From Adineta ricciae (lineage: Eukaryota; Rotifera; Eurotatoria; Adinetida; Adinetidae): a stretch of DNA of 64,000 bases. Location of the stretch: the NCBI GenBank assembly GCA_905250025.1, contig CAJNOJ010000166.1:124001-188000 (forward strand), in the 5' to 3' direction. Both the position numbers and the translations under genes were made by a program. The stretch's first letter is position 1, and each line of letters opens with the position of its first letter. Shown in pieces: positions 1 to 10,818 of the stretch. Under the pieces are notes generated by a model, which saw only the letters and a list, made by a program, of their open reading frames with translations, had not been told where the DNA came from and did no database searches.

Positions 1-754
1 GATTAAATACTCTGTTTGCCTTTACCATCAGTGTTCTCGCTGCTCTCACTCTCGGTGTATTCATTTCGACATATTTCGAGCAATATCATGGAACGGTATC
101 AATTAGTGCTAATAAACCCATTGTGTAAGTGACAAGGGAGCAAAGATGAATAAAACGATTGTAAATGTTTGTTTAAATAAAGAAAACATATGACTGATTT
201 CTCGGCGAATCGAAAGAAAAATGATCTCGGTGTGTTACAATTGGATATGGATATGAGTAAGTACTATTTCAACTAGCGAACAATGCCGATCGTTCTTTTC
301 GAATGATTTAGATCTGAATCCATTGTTTGATTGGAATGTCAAACAATTATTCTTGTATTTGACTGCGGAATACGTCACACCATCAAATGTAAGTTAAACA
401 AATTTTTGAGAAGTCAAGTCGAAATGATCGAATGTGTATTTAGAGTTTGAATCAGGTTGTTCTCTGGGATAAAATTATTCAACGAGGTGAAAATGCTCAG
501 TTAAATATGCGTGACGTGGCGACGAAATATTATTTCTGGGATGATGGAGATCATCTTCGGTTTGTTAAAGGAAGTTTGAAGATATTTTTGAAAAGAAGAA
601 TGTCTTTAGGTCGAATAATGTGACGTTAACATTGGCATGGAATATCATTTCAAATGCTGGCCGTTTGCTTCATGTTCGAGCGGATGGTTCGTCATCTTTC
701 ATATTTCCGGATGAATACGTAACAAGTCGTGGAAAGAATTCTGGCCGAGAATAG
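1..754 (+). CDS. SPCS3: Signal peptidase complex subunit 3 (5' end cut by window)
   Basis: Non-catalytic subunit of the ER signal peptidase complex, a single-pass type II membrane protein. Exons join in frame as 1-124, 183-256, 312-388, 444-559 and 610-754, all with GT-AG introns. The first exon encodes the membrane anchor ([20 protein letters not shown]). Later exons carry the strongly conserved core, including [26 protein letters not shown] and [10 protein letters not shown], followed by [11 protein letters not shown]. The N-terminal methionine and perhaps eight residues lie left of the window. Length otherwise fits the family (about 180 residues). TIMM10B follows on the same strand after 172 bp. 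Confidence 0.93.
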
Positions 755-894
755 ACTAAACTTCGTTGATTGCGAATCTTCTAGTTGTTTTGTTATCTGG
801 ATGAGATTTATTTTAAATGTTGTTTGTCTGCGATTGTTATGAAACACGAAGCGTTTTAAAAGAATATGAATTTTGACTAAAAGAATATATGTTG

Positions 895-926
895 TTTCTC
901 TCCAATCTAGATTATCGTAGAAATTC
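895..926 (+). promoter_or_regulatory. Splice acceptor ahead of TIMM10B start
   Basis: A pyrimidine-rich run ending in CTAG at 910 lies 16 bases before the TIMM10B ATG, inside the short SPCS3-TIMM10B spacer. It could receive a spliced leader or end a 5'-UTR intron; the sequence alone does not decide. Confidence 0.45.
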
Positions 927-1306
927 ATGGCTGCCGAAGAACAGATTGTAAGTTGCGATAGTTTGAAAAAAAAAGTCATCGAATAAAACTATTTGTCTTG
1001 TCATAGTTCCGAGAGTTTCTTGAAACGTACAATCGAATTGTTGAAGAATGTTTTAACCGATGTGTTTATACATTTAATTATCGATATCTACTCGAAGATG
1101 AAGTAAGTCGAGACTATTCGTTCTGGAATCATCTGAACAGAGTCATTTAGATTGACTGTACGTCACGATGTACGTCGAGATTCGTTAATTATAATCAACG
1201 AATGGCCATGAATTTTGCGCAAATTCAAGCGAAAAAGATGATCGATATGCAAGAGCAAGCTGAGGCTGAACAGCAAGCTACGACCGATGTCCCTAAACCT
1301 TCCTAA
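927..1306 (+). CDS. TIMM10B: Small Tim chaperone TIMM10B (Tim9b)
   Basis: Small Tim-type chaperone subunit of the TIM22 inner-membrane import machinery. Exons 927-947, 1007-1102 and 1151-1306 give about 90 residues. The twin CX3C motif is visible as CFNRC and CTSRC, separated by about 15 residues, with FREFLETYNRIVEECF before it. The spacing and the start REFL.YNR match TIMM10B better than Tim9 or Tim10. A polypyrimidine-AG acceptor (909-910) lies 16 bases before the ATG, although the upstream SPCS3 stop is only 172 bases away. Tim9 or Tim10 paralogy is the main alternative. Confidence 0.85.
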
Positions 1307-1541
1307 TCATCGTGATACTCGGTGCTATTTCGTGTTAGGAAATCTATATATAGAATTTTTTTGTTAACGATCATATCTTTTCAAGATAAAGGCTGATTGA
1401 TGCAAATCAATTAAATGTCTTGTTGTCTCAGGCTTAAGCTATTCACCTATGTCTTTTATTTACAATAATCACTCACAGTCCATCCCCTTTTTTGTTGTCT
1501 TTGTACATCGAATGAAGAAAAGAATAAGATGAGGAGATTGA

Positions 1542-2684
1542 TCAAGTTTGTTTGGCAAGAATAGCGTCGACAAATGTCCACGAGTGTCGTTGGCCTTCGA
1601 GTATTGTCAATGAAAGATAATTAATTTTTTGTGCTATTTGAATTAATTCATTAGGTCGTGGTTCTGCACCGATTAATTGCCGAGTTAATGTTTCTAATGA
1701 CGGTGCATGGCCGATAAAAAGAATTGTCATGTCGTTCGTATCATGTTTCGATAGAATCTGACGCATAACTAAATGCGACCGTTCGTAATAATCGAATTCT
1801 GTTTCTTCTGTTGACAAAGATTTCTGCACGCTGTTGTAGGATGTTTCAATATTGAAACGATTCAGAATGAGTTCATTGATTGACATAAAATGTGGGATGA
1901 TATCTTTATGCCAAATACCACATTCGAAGAGGCCTAATTCAATACGAATTGGTATCAATGTACGTAATTTCATTCCATCGAGAATGGCATCCGCTGTCTG
2001 AATACAACGTAGTGATGGCGATGAATAACAGTAATCGATACGAAGACCTGTGCGACATAGAGCTTCACCTAGATAAATAGAATAGTAAAGATAAGAATCG
2101 TTAGTTGTTTTGTCCACACCTGTTCGATATGAACGAATGAGACCGAGTTCAGTCAAGGGAGGATCATAGATATAATCTTGAAAACATTGTCGATATGGTA
2201 GTGTCGCTGGTAGATTTGTATGAAAACGTCGATAGTTTCCTGATTGATCAAACGCTTGGTGAAACCATGCTTCGCCAAAAAGAGCATCGACACGTTCAGC
2301 GTGCCGAATGATAACTAATTTCGTTTTCGCTCGCCGCTTCTGTCGGACTTGTTGGGAAAGGGAATTTTCATTATTATTGTTATCAACCGATAACTTCCTT
2401 TCGAAATTGTATTCATGCTTGGCTGTGATTGGCACCAATGTATCAATATCATTTGTCGATAATTGCCGATCTCGTTCCCTCAAACCGCATGATAGGCAAG
2501 AGGCAGTTCGAAGTGCATCTATCGAACGTTGTCGACGGGTTGGATTGACAACTTTGGATAATGATTGACTACGCTTTATGGCCGATGGATTAGGATGAAT
2601 GGGCTCTTTGGAATCGAAGTTCGGATCATACGATCCGTCCACTTGACCAAGGAAACGATTGAGTAGCTTTTGAAATGTCGACAT
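1542..2684 (-). CDS. Histidine phosphatase family protein, TULA/UBASH3-like PGM domain
   Basis: Single coding exon of 380 residues. Residues 1-120 look disordered. The rest is a phosphoglycerate-mutase-type phosphatase domain resembling the C-terminal half of UBASH3 (TULA/Sts). Visible catalytic elements: phospho-acceptor motif RHAERVD (R127-H128), the arginine in SSPSLRCIQTA, the acidic GLFE, and the second histidine in GHAPSLE. The usual RHG is RHA here. The UBA and SH3 domains of UBASH3 are absent, so the substrate is not inferable. The acceptor at 2686-2687 directly precedes the ATG, and a GTAAAT donor about 50 bases further upstream fits a 5'-UTR intron. Transcription converges on TIMM10B. 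Confidence 0.8.
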   Translation of the reverse strand: MSTFQKLLNRFLGQVDGSYDPNFDSKEPIHPNPSAIKRSQSLSKVVNPTRRQRSIDALRTASCLSCGLRERDRQLSTNDIDTLVPITAKHEYNFERKLSVDNNNNENSLSQQVRQKRRAKTKLVIIRHAERVDALFGEAWFHQAFDQSGNYRRFHTNLPATLPYRQCFQDYIYDPPLTELGLIRSYRTGVDKTTNDSYLYYSIYLGEALCRTGLRIDYCYSSPSLRCIQTADAILDGMKLRTLIPIRIELGLFECGIWHKDIIPHFMSINELILNRFNIETSYNSVQKSLSTEETEFDYYERSHLVMRQILSKHDTNDMTILFIGHAPSLETLTRQLIGAEPRPNELIQIAQKINYLSLTILEGQRHSWTFVDAILAKQT

Positions 2685-5516
2685 TCTGAATGCAGTTCAA
2701 TCGAATATAAGTTAAATAGAACGATGATCGATATTTACCTAGGCAGTTTTTTTTGTAATAATTGTTAAAATTTCAAGCTCATTTCAACATATGTATGCGT
2801 CTGCGTTTTTGATTATTTATATAGATTGATGATAGTCTGTACGTGAGTATCAATAAGAATGAATGACCATCACTACACATGTACGAATAAAACAAACTTG
2901 AATTAGCAAAACTCGTGATAGGTGAAGACGAAAAAGGCGATGACGAGTCTTTTCTTCTCCTTCTTCTCCTCCTTTCCTCTTTCTAATAATTGTATCGAAA
3001 GATAGATATCTTTGACATTGGTCAGAATACGAAAAAAAGAACGTGAGGCATGTATAAGCAGGTTGATCCGATCTTGGACAGACGATAAATACATATGATC
3101 TGCTCTCATTCTCGCTGCATTCAATCAAGGAAATCTATCATTAGAATTTTTATATGAAAAAGAAAAATGAAAGAAAGCTGACATTGCAATTCAATTGAAG
3201 TTATAATGAGGTGCATAGAAATATAATGTTCAGAGAACTAACATTTGATAAGATAAGGTCGACACAATAATCGATTTGTGCGATGGGTGATATTAGCAAT
3301 TTAGAGGATGGGTGAATTGAAATTAATGAGAAATGTCACATAAAAACGCATGCGGAAGGCAATTTTTCTTTTCTTTGATTCGATTAATATTTTTCAGGAA
3401 AAATACGCATATGATTTTCTAAGTTCCACACGAGGAGAATTGTCCTCATAGCGTATAAACGTGTCCCACAATGACATTGACCGCATTATAATTTATGTCA
3501 CCAAGAATTTTTGTTAGTTCTATGTTTGAAGTAAGAAAAAAAAAAGGACACTCAAGAATCAATAATGTAGAACAAAGATAAAGTGATTATATAACCAATA
3601 ATAGTAAGTTGCCATTAGAAAAAATTGCAAAGCAACATTGTATATGTTTACGAAATTCGTACTATACGACAAAATGATGATCGAATGCGAATATAAAACG
3701 ATTGGATTGTCGACACTCTATTTATATCTGATCGTAATGTACCTGTGACTTTTTGTTTAATGTCGACTTTTTATGACCTAAGGTCATCGTTGGTAGAACC
3801 CGGATCAACTTCGATAGTATGAGTTGGAATTTTTTGCCATGTGATTGTATATATCGATCGAAAATGAATATGGTTTGTTGTCTTTTCGACTAGACAATCT
3901 AAACCTATTTCAATCAAAAATTCACCTTTGCAGTTATATCATCTGTTTATGTCAATCAATCAATGGCCTTTTGTCATTTCTCACAAAGCTTTATTCTCTG
4001 AAGGATGATATTTTGAATAGCCTTGAACTGAGAAGGCATGTTGTCTGAAAAGTTTCATAGTTGTACACGTTTGTACATAACTGAAATTGCTTCTCTTCCC
4101 TTTCGAATCTCATTTCAAACTGAGATTTCTAACTTACTTGAAAATCTCTCATATTTCTTGCAAGTAATCTTATATCTCAAATATTTTCATTGTATGTCTT
4201 TCATGTGAGTAGAAAGAGAGAGAAAAAGACGATGATGACGAAGAAGAATATCTTGATTATCGAGATAACGGTAATCCTTGTCAAAAATGCACTAAGTCAG
4301 TAGTAATCCATTGCTGACATTTCATTCGGTTTTGGTTAAATGATTGAAATTGTCATCATCATCATCATCATCATCATCGTCGAAAGTTGAAAACATATCA
4401 ACCATTCCGTTGAACAAATAGAAAGGTTCTTTTAATCGTATAATTCGATTTCGTACTTCTTCAAATGTCAACAACTGAAATTTATGAAACGAAGAAGTTG
4501 AATAATTGACACTATTGTCATATCAAACATATCCTTAGAATACTTATACGGTTCAATTACTGATCGATTGCGAAACACACTTTCGAAGAAAGAGAGAGAA
4601 GAGAGATTGGCCATACGCGTAACACAGTGCAACTTTCAAGGTCAGAACATGTATATACAACCGCATAATTTTATTTATTGCAATCTTTGGCAAAGAGAGG
4701 AAAGGTAACAAGAGAGAGAGAGAGAGAGAAAAGAGGAAAGAATCGGAGGCTTCCCGAGTTGATCCTTCGTGTTCTTTTTAACGGGCTTCAACATCAATGT
4801 ATGAGTGTGCCACCATCACCTCTACAAACTTTTTTTTTTCATAATGTAACATACAAAGTTGAAGAAAGAGAAAAAAAAGAACAGAATAAAAGAAAGAAAG
4901 GAGCGAAGAGAAAAAAATCTCGACAGGAGTTTTGAAAAAGAACGTATATTCTTGCGCATGTGCCTTTAAAAAAAACGACAATGACACGACCCTGGAAGAT
5001 GGGTCGGTCCCGTTGTTGCACAATGATTACGAAACTAGCCGATTGTTAGTCAGTGAGTAAGAGTTACTGTCACCAGGCTCCTTTTTTTCTCGATTCATTT
5101 TTCTTCTCCCGATGTGTTTTTTTCGTCACACAACTCTGTAGATATTTGGCATTGACACGGTAAACAAGTTACTCATTTTAGTATAGGAAAAAAGAGCGAG
5201 ACTCCCAGTATGCCGCCTATTCGTGATTCACAGACACATATGTGATTGATTAAAAAAATATTTTTTTACGTTTTCGACAAATCAATCACAAAGGTTACTT
5301 TCTTTTTCTCGAGGAGAGATGCGATACGATATAGCTATTAGAACAACAACATCGGTATCGCAGTTTGTTTGTGTTTTTTTTCTCAAACAGAAGGATGTTT
5401 GAGAAGTCGACTAACAGCGTGTGTTCGTCAACTTTTTTTTGTTGTGATTGTAATTTTGTTTTCTTACCTGTCTAGATCTATCTCGACATAAAACAATGCA
5501 CGTTTTGAGAAATTAG
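2685..5516. other. Gene-free interval between divergent genes
   Basis: No convincing coding exon. It contains an ATC microsatellite (about 4353-4378), a GA run (about 4711-4729) and purine/pyrimidine-biased tracts. It should hold the promoters of the phosphatase gene and of the PP1-motif gene. The short open frames here are low-complexity and show no splice-linked continuation. Confidence 0.6.
4353..4378. repeat. ATC trinucleotide microsatellite
   Basis: About eight to nine tandem CAT/ATC units in non-coding sequence. Similar ATC runs recur near 16805 and 43870, and inside coding sequence near 26465 and 45860. Confidence 0.85.
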
Positions 5517-7071
5517 ATGGTAACAGCGAATTTAAATTATGAACGACGCCCGTCATCGGATGTAGATGGCGAAGACGATGAAAATAGCAGTCGACACATT
5601 CAAAAACGTCTTGTAAGTTGATTTTCTTCCGTTTTCTGTCTTATTCTTGCTTTCTCCCTCTCTCTCGTTTTAGGATCATCTATATTTGGATAATTCTCAA
5701 TACACTCGTGCTCAATATCAACACTCACAAAGAACAATGAGTTCACCAACTCAAGCACACGAATATCATATGACGTCGAATACAGTTCCTGTATACCGTC
5801 ACGGACGAAAGTTCTACGTTCCCATTGAAGAATTTGAACGTCTTCGGATGGAACAACGTCGACAACGTCGTACACTAATGCAGAAATCTCAAAATTTGCC
5901 TGTATCAAAAGCTCATCAAACAACTGTCCGTACACCATTGTTATCCTCATACAATTCAGTTCATCGGAGCACTTCTCATCCACATGATTATCGGTATGGA
6001 ATACTTCGTGTCCCACATTTACCTCTAAATCCCATAATGAATCAAACACGATATGAATCAACCAGACAGCCCCGTTTAACATCGCGATATTATGACGATC
6101 GTGATGACGCATCTTCGTATACATCAGCCTTACCAATCAAATTACCAACGACAACTATTCGATCGAATTCATCGGATAAAGTATTGGACCTCCAAAGGAC
6201 TCTTCCACTACCGAATTGTTCCTACAGTGATTATATTCCGGATGATTACGATTTAAAACGTTCATTTTCAGCGGAAATTGTTCATCCACCTGAATCTCAA
6301 CGGCAACAACCACCTCAACCAGCCGTGTTAACTCGGCGGATAATTCCTACTCCAACGGTTGATTACAGTGTAGCAACTGTTTCTTCCTATTCACCAACAT
6401 CAACTGAGCAAATATACAATCCATCTAGTGCTGCAAAGCTAACTAACTATTATAGTCGATTGAAATCAACATCGTCAAATTCCACACTAGAACCAGTTAC
6501 TTCTGCTTTATCTGGGACAGGTCTTATCTATGAAAGAAATCCACCAGAGGCGGAACAAGTTTACTCAAGTGCGTCAATTCGTCGTCCCAGAAGTGCTTTA
6601 CCGTCGACGCTGACACGATCGTCATCCACCAATAGTCACAATGATTACTACTACCGTGAAGCAACTAGCGGATCATTTTCCGACGATAATTCTTCATCTC
6701 CATCAATGTTAATCCAACGTCGGAATACGGGTACCAACCGTTATCGTCGATCGCAAGCTGATGTTGAAACAGATGACGATTATCGACAACGAGCAGAAAT
6801 AAACATTCGTCCAACTGCACGAAGTCATTCAAGTGACGGTTTAACAGAAAAAAAACGTGTTCGTTTTGCTGACATGGAAGGTTACACATTAGAAACAGTT
6901 CCGGATATCGAACAAGATCGTTCTCCGACGAGTGGTCGTTCCCTCAACAGACGGCCGTATGCTCCAACACCAAACCATTTCCGAGGACAAGTACAACCGT
7001 TTCATAATCCATTCTATCAAACAACCGCTAGAGCTAGTAGTAATGGAAGCAAACTTGCGACCGATGTTTAA
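5517..7071 (+). CDS. Disordered protein with C-terminal PP1-binding RVxF motif
   Basis: Two exons, 5517-5612 and 5674-7071, encode 497 residues. I do not recognise the family. The sequence is rich in S, T, P, R and Y and looks mostly disordered, with one short conserved-looking basic segment near residues 60-95 (VYRHGRKFYVPIEEFERLR). Near the C-terminus (residues about 425-442) is KKRVRFADMEGYTLETV. This closely resembles the PP1-docking segment of PPP1R3 glycogen-targeting subunits, but only some 55 residues follow, so no CBM21 domain is present. An acceptor-like TTAG abuts the ATG. A PP1 regulatory or scaffold role is an inference from the motif. Confidence 0.72.
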
Positions 7072-7336
7072 TGTGTTTTTCTCTCTCGTTTTTCTTCTTC
7101 GTTTTTCTCGATGTATGTGCTAGTTGCGTACGTTCCTTCTTTTGTGTGCGATCAAATATTTTTAAATAACAAGAATGAACCAGTCTTTTTAGTCTAGAAT
7201 ATTGTACATTTGTTAGAAGATAAAACAACAATGAAATTTGAATGAGGTAAATCAGGACATTTTCATACTAAGCTTTCGTTTTCTGTTCATTCATATGACA
7301 AAACAAAACAACAAGATATCATACGGTAATTTTCTG

Positions 7337-8154
7337 TTAAAATTGCGATGAAATATTGCCATCTTGTGATGAATCATTACTGTAACGAGTCTTTCTCTCA
7401 CGATCAATTTGTTTGCTTGTTATTTGACGCGAAGGTTTTTCAGCCCGATGCGACGTCATCTCATGAACGCTGGCTGCCGTGTGAACTACAGTTGTTACTT
7501 TTGTGGAAATTGGTTGTTTCGAAACAGGCTTTGCTGCTGTATACGGTGCACTGGAGTCTGGAACTGTAGTGTGTCCGTAATAAGCACTTGAACTTTGTTG
7601 ATGATGTTTGCGTTCTACATTGAGAGAAATATTTTCAAAAGAAAAGATTGAATTCGATGGAAAGATTTACCGTGTTGACTTTCTCTAGTTCGTGGTGGCG
7701 TGCCTATTCTACTAATTGATGAATGACTAGCTGAACTGGTGCGACTTGACATTCCGCCGTCGGAATCTGTTGCGCGAGAACTTTTCGAACGTCGGAGACA
7801 AAAGATGATTGATAAACCCTGAAAATACGTTGAGTCTAGGACATAGAAGTAGTAGATGCACTTACAATTAGCAGAAGAAATGAAACACCTGCAAGAATGA
7901 TACTCGTTAGAAAGATAGCTGTGTATGCTTCTCGAGAAATACATGAACTAGGACCAAATAATGGGAAATCACCCGGATCTAGAAAACTTCACAGTGACAT
8001 TTTAGAAAAAAAAACAAAGAAATCAGCGTTTACTCGGACATTCTGCACCATTGGAATCTGCGCGCGAACCGTCGCGACTCTTATTTTGCGCGAGAACGAA
8101 ATGTAGAAGAGAAAATTTGATGAAAATATTGAAAATCTTGTTGCGAAGAATCAT
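7337..8154 (-). CDS. Small single-pass (type I) membrane protein, unknown family
   Basis: Four exons (8034-8154, 7866-7978, 7671-7818, 7337-7614), all phase-consistent, give 219 residues. A signal peptide is evident (MILRNKIFNIFIKFSLLHFVLA). A short ectodomain with two cysteines (ECPNPGDF and SSCISRE) is followed by a transmembrane helix around residues 62-82 and a basic stop (CLRRSK). The cytoplasmic tail of about 130 residues is rich in Ser, Thr, His and Gln. The layout suggests an adhesion or signalling adaptor, but no family was recognised. It is divergent from TMEM39, whose ATG lies 882 bp away. Confidence 0.7.
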
Positions 8155-9036
8155 CGTATTGGAAGAAAAGATAAGGTGAACTTGTAAAGAAATTCAGTCG
8201 TTTAAGCAGATACGAATACGTCGTTTTATACTGTTCTTCGCTTTGAAACATGCCTTGTAACCTTTTATCTTAACTCGATAAACATCATGCTTCCTCACCT
8301 ACGATACGCAGGTATATAAAACAAGAGACGAATGATATAAAACTGATATTGATAGTTACACGATAGTAAGATAAATAGTTTATTCTTAATTTCTTCAACG
8401 GAGTCTCTCGATTGAAACGTAAATTACAGTCATTGACTTTCTATCTTTGAAAATATGTCCATTGTCGACTCAAATGTCAGTTTTACTGCTTGCAGAGGGA
8501 ATATTTTCAACAAAATTATTCAAAACATTGTCAAGTGTTTTATATGTTTAGCAGAAAAACTATAAATCATATATCACATATCGGCAACTATACATCACCC
8601 CGTCAAACTGTTTTCTTTCTAATTTCGCATAACCAATCATCGATTCTGAATCAATCAAACATAAAATCATTGATCGCAAGACATTTGTCAAAAAAATCAA
8701 GGATACGATAATGACGTTTATTAAACCATACGATGTTGCGTCTTTCTGAATTCACACGAGAACTATTCTCTACTAAAAAGTGCAAAATAATCTCCAAGCA
8801 CAAGTGGTCTTTGTTCTCCAATATCATAGTTTATTTTCTCTCGGATAAAAGGAAATATCGAACAAAGTTTGATCCACAAACATTTCTTGTTTCACTTGAT
8901 TATGTCGTTGTTTACTTTCCTTTATCTCTCACGTTTTTCTTCTCTTTTCTTTTGATGTGCTTCAGTGCACATTCTCTCCTACTAACGTCAATACACGAGT
9001 ATAAACACATGTTGCTTCATTTTCAAACAGTCAACC
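8155..9036. other. Divergent intergenic region
   Basis: No supported gene. It separates the type I membrane protein gene (-) from TMEM39 (+) and should contain both promoters. A CAG acceptor at 9029-9030 lies six bases before the TMEM39 ATG, indicating a 5'-UTR intron or trans-splicing. Confidence 0.5.
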
Positions 9037-10775
9037 ATGTCTCACCGTCGAACTCCAAGTGATTCGAAATCAACACATAATGTCAATGACTCACTCAACT
9101 CAACATCTTCAACCAATCGAGCTAGTATATATTCTATCCGTACAGACGTTCTCTCAACTCAAACATCTGAACTTGATACCGATGGAAATCAACAATCTCA
9201 ACAAGATACTACATATTGCACTTATTTCACTTATTGTTTTTATACTTCGTTTCAAAATTTAATTCACGTTCATGTTATTTACGTTCTTTTTTATCATGCT
9301 GCCTACTGGCTAGAACCAAAATACATGCGGGAAAATTCCGTTCCATTTAAGGAAAATCTCTACAAAACGGACTACGAAAAAACGTTATTTGTTTCACTTA
9401 TCAATGATTATAGAAATTTTCATCGTTCGCCAGTTAATATGCGTGCAGCTGACAAATATATCTATCGAACATTGGCTGGTATTAGTTTATTGGAATTGTT
9501 TACAGCTTATATTTGGACATTACAAAAGAAAGTCTATGTTTATACCTGTCGGTATCCTAAGTTTCGAACGTTTCTAAGTTTACTTCTTTCGTTGATCATT
9601 GCGGTTTTCTATTTGACTTATATCTGTTGGTTGTATACGCACACGTTCGTTACACGTCATTTGTCAAGAACTGTCTTTGCCGCGAGTCTTGTCCATTTGA
9701 TTATTTTAACATTTTTGGATAAACCATATTTGTTCTGCAATTCATCAACAGATTTATTTTCTGTTTTGCATAATGCAAAAAAAGTACATCGTTCGTTCGT
9801 TTGTTCGACTTCTCTATCGCCGACCTCAGTCAGTTCTCCGAATCGTCCTCCTTACCGATTAACATTACCTACACAATCTCGAAAGGTGAACTCACTGTTT
9901 TCGACTTTAGTCTTCTCTTCACGATGGTGGCCCGTTATTGAACAGAAAATCACTGCACATCAATGTTCATCGGTTTATGCAGATACAAGAAAAGAAGCTG
10001 ATGAACTGTGGTCGGTTGTCTTCCGACGAATTCTCATAATTGCTTATCGAACATTAGCTTCTTTGATTTTCTTTGATATTATTCCATTCAAAATGATAAG
10101 TAAGTTATCCTTTATGCATCCAAGCCGAAAACAACTTGGGAGAGAATATTTGTCTTTTCGCGTTGACAGCAACTGGAAGTCTGATCCGTATTCTCTTTAG
10201 ATAGTGATGTTCGTCCAGTGAATATTCAACAATATTATATATTAGTGATGATCTTTACTTTGGCTACATTGCTAACTCAAAGTATCTTTCTTTTTCCCAT
10301 TGAATTTCAAATAAGTCTACATCACTTAGCCACACATCTTGGTCGTTGGCGTGTAAAATCACCATTTCGTAAAAATCGGATACACGAATCGACAATAGAA
10401 TGTAATTCTCATCATCGTGGTAGTCAAATAAAATATTCTTCGAATCAGAAAGAGAAGTTTTTTATCGGCGAAGACTATCTCAATAATGCTGCCCATCCTC
10501 AATCGATTTCTCATACAATTTTATATTATTTATTTCACAATCGACTGTATTTTAGTTCCAAGCAGTTCTTTCTTTGTATAATTCTCGTTCTATGCCAATT
10601 ACTCTGGTTAATTCAAGGCAAACTTTGGTACGAAGTTGTAATCAGCGGTGCAATTTTACTCAACAATGGCTTTACCATATTTCAAATAACACGTGATCGG
10701 TTTATATTTGATTTGATGGATGACAATGAATATAATGAAATAAGTTTAAAATCCAAAGAGGAAAAAATCAATTAA
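9037..10775 (+). CDS. TMEM39: TMEM39 family ER multipass membrane protein
   Basis: Exons 9037-10099 and 10201-10775 encode 545 residues. TMEM39A/B are ER multipass proteins linked to ER-to-Golgi transport of the phosphatidylinositol phosphatase SAC1 and to cargo export. Several hydrophobic segments are spread through the protein. The second exon carries the conserved TMEM39 signature HLATHLGRWRV (human AAHLGKW) and the C-terminal YYLFHNRLY...LLNNGFTIFQITRDR block. An N-terminal Ser/Thr-rich stretch of about 60 residues is poorly conserved. Whether it corresponds to TMEM39A or B cannot be decided; a single ancestral-type gene is likely. Confidence 0.85.
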
Positions 10776-10818
10776 ACAAATAAAATACATCTGACATATA
10801 GAATAGAGAAAATATCTA

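Noticed and set aside
4678-4935. Lys/Arg/Glu-rich frame over a GA microsatellite
   Set aside because: Product of purine-rich simple sequence; both strands give similar low-complexity frames.
9389-9577. Additional frames over TMEM39
   Set aside because: They overlap the supported TMEM39 exon in another frame and lack conserved features.
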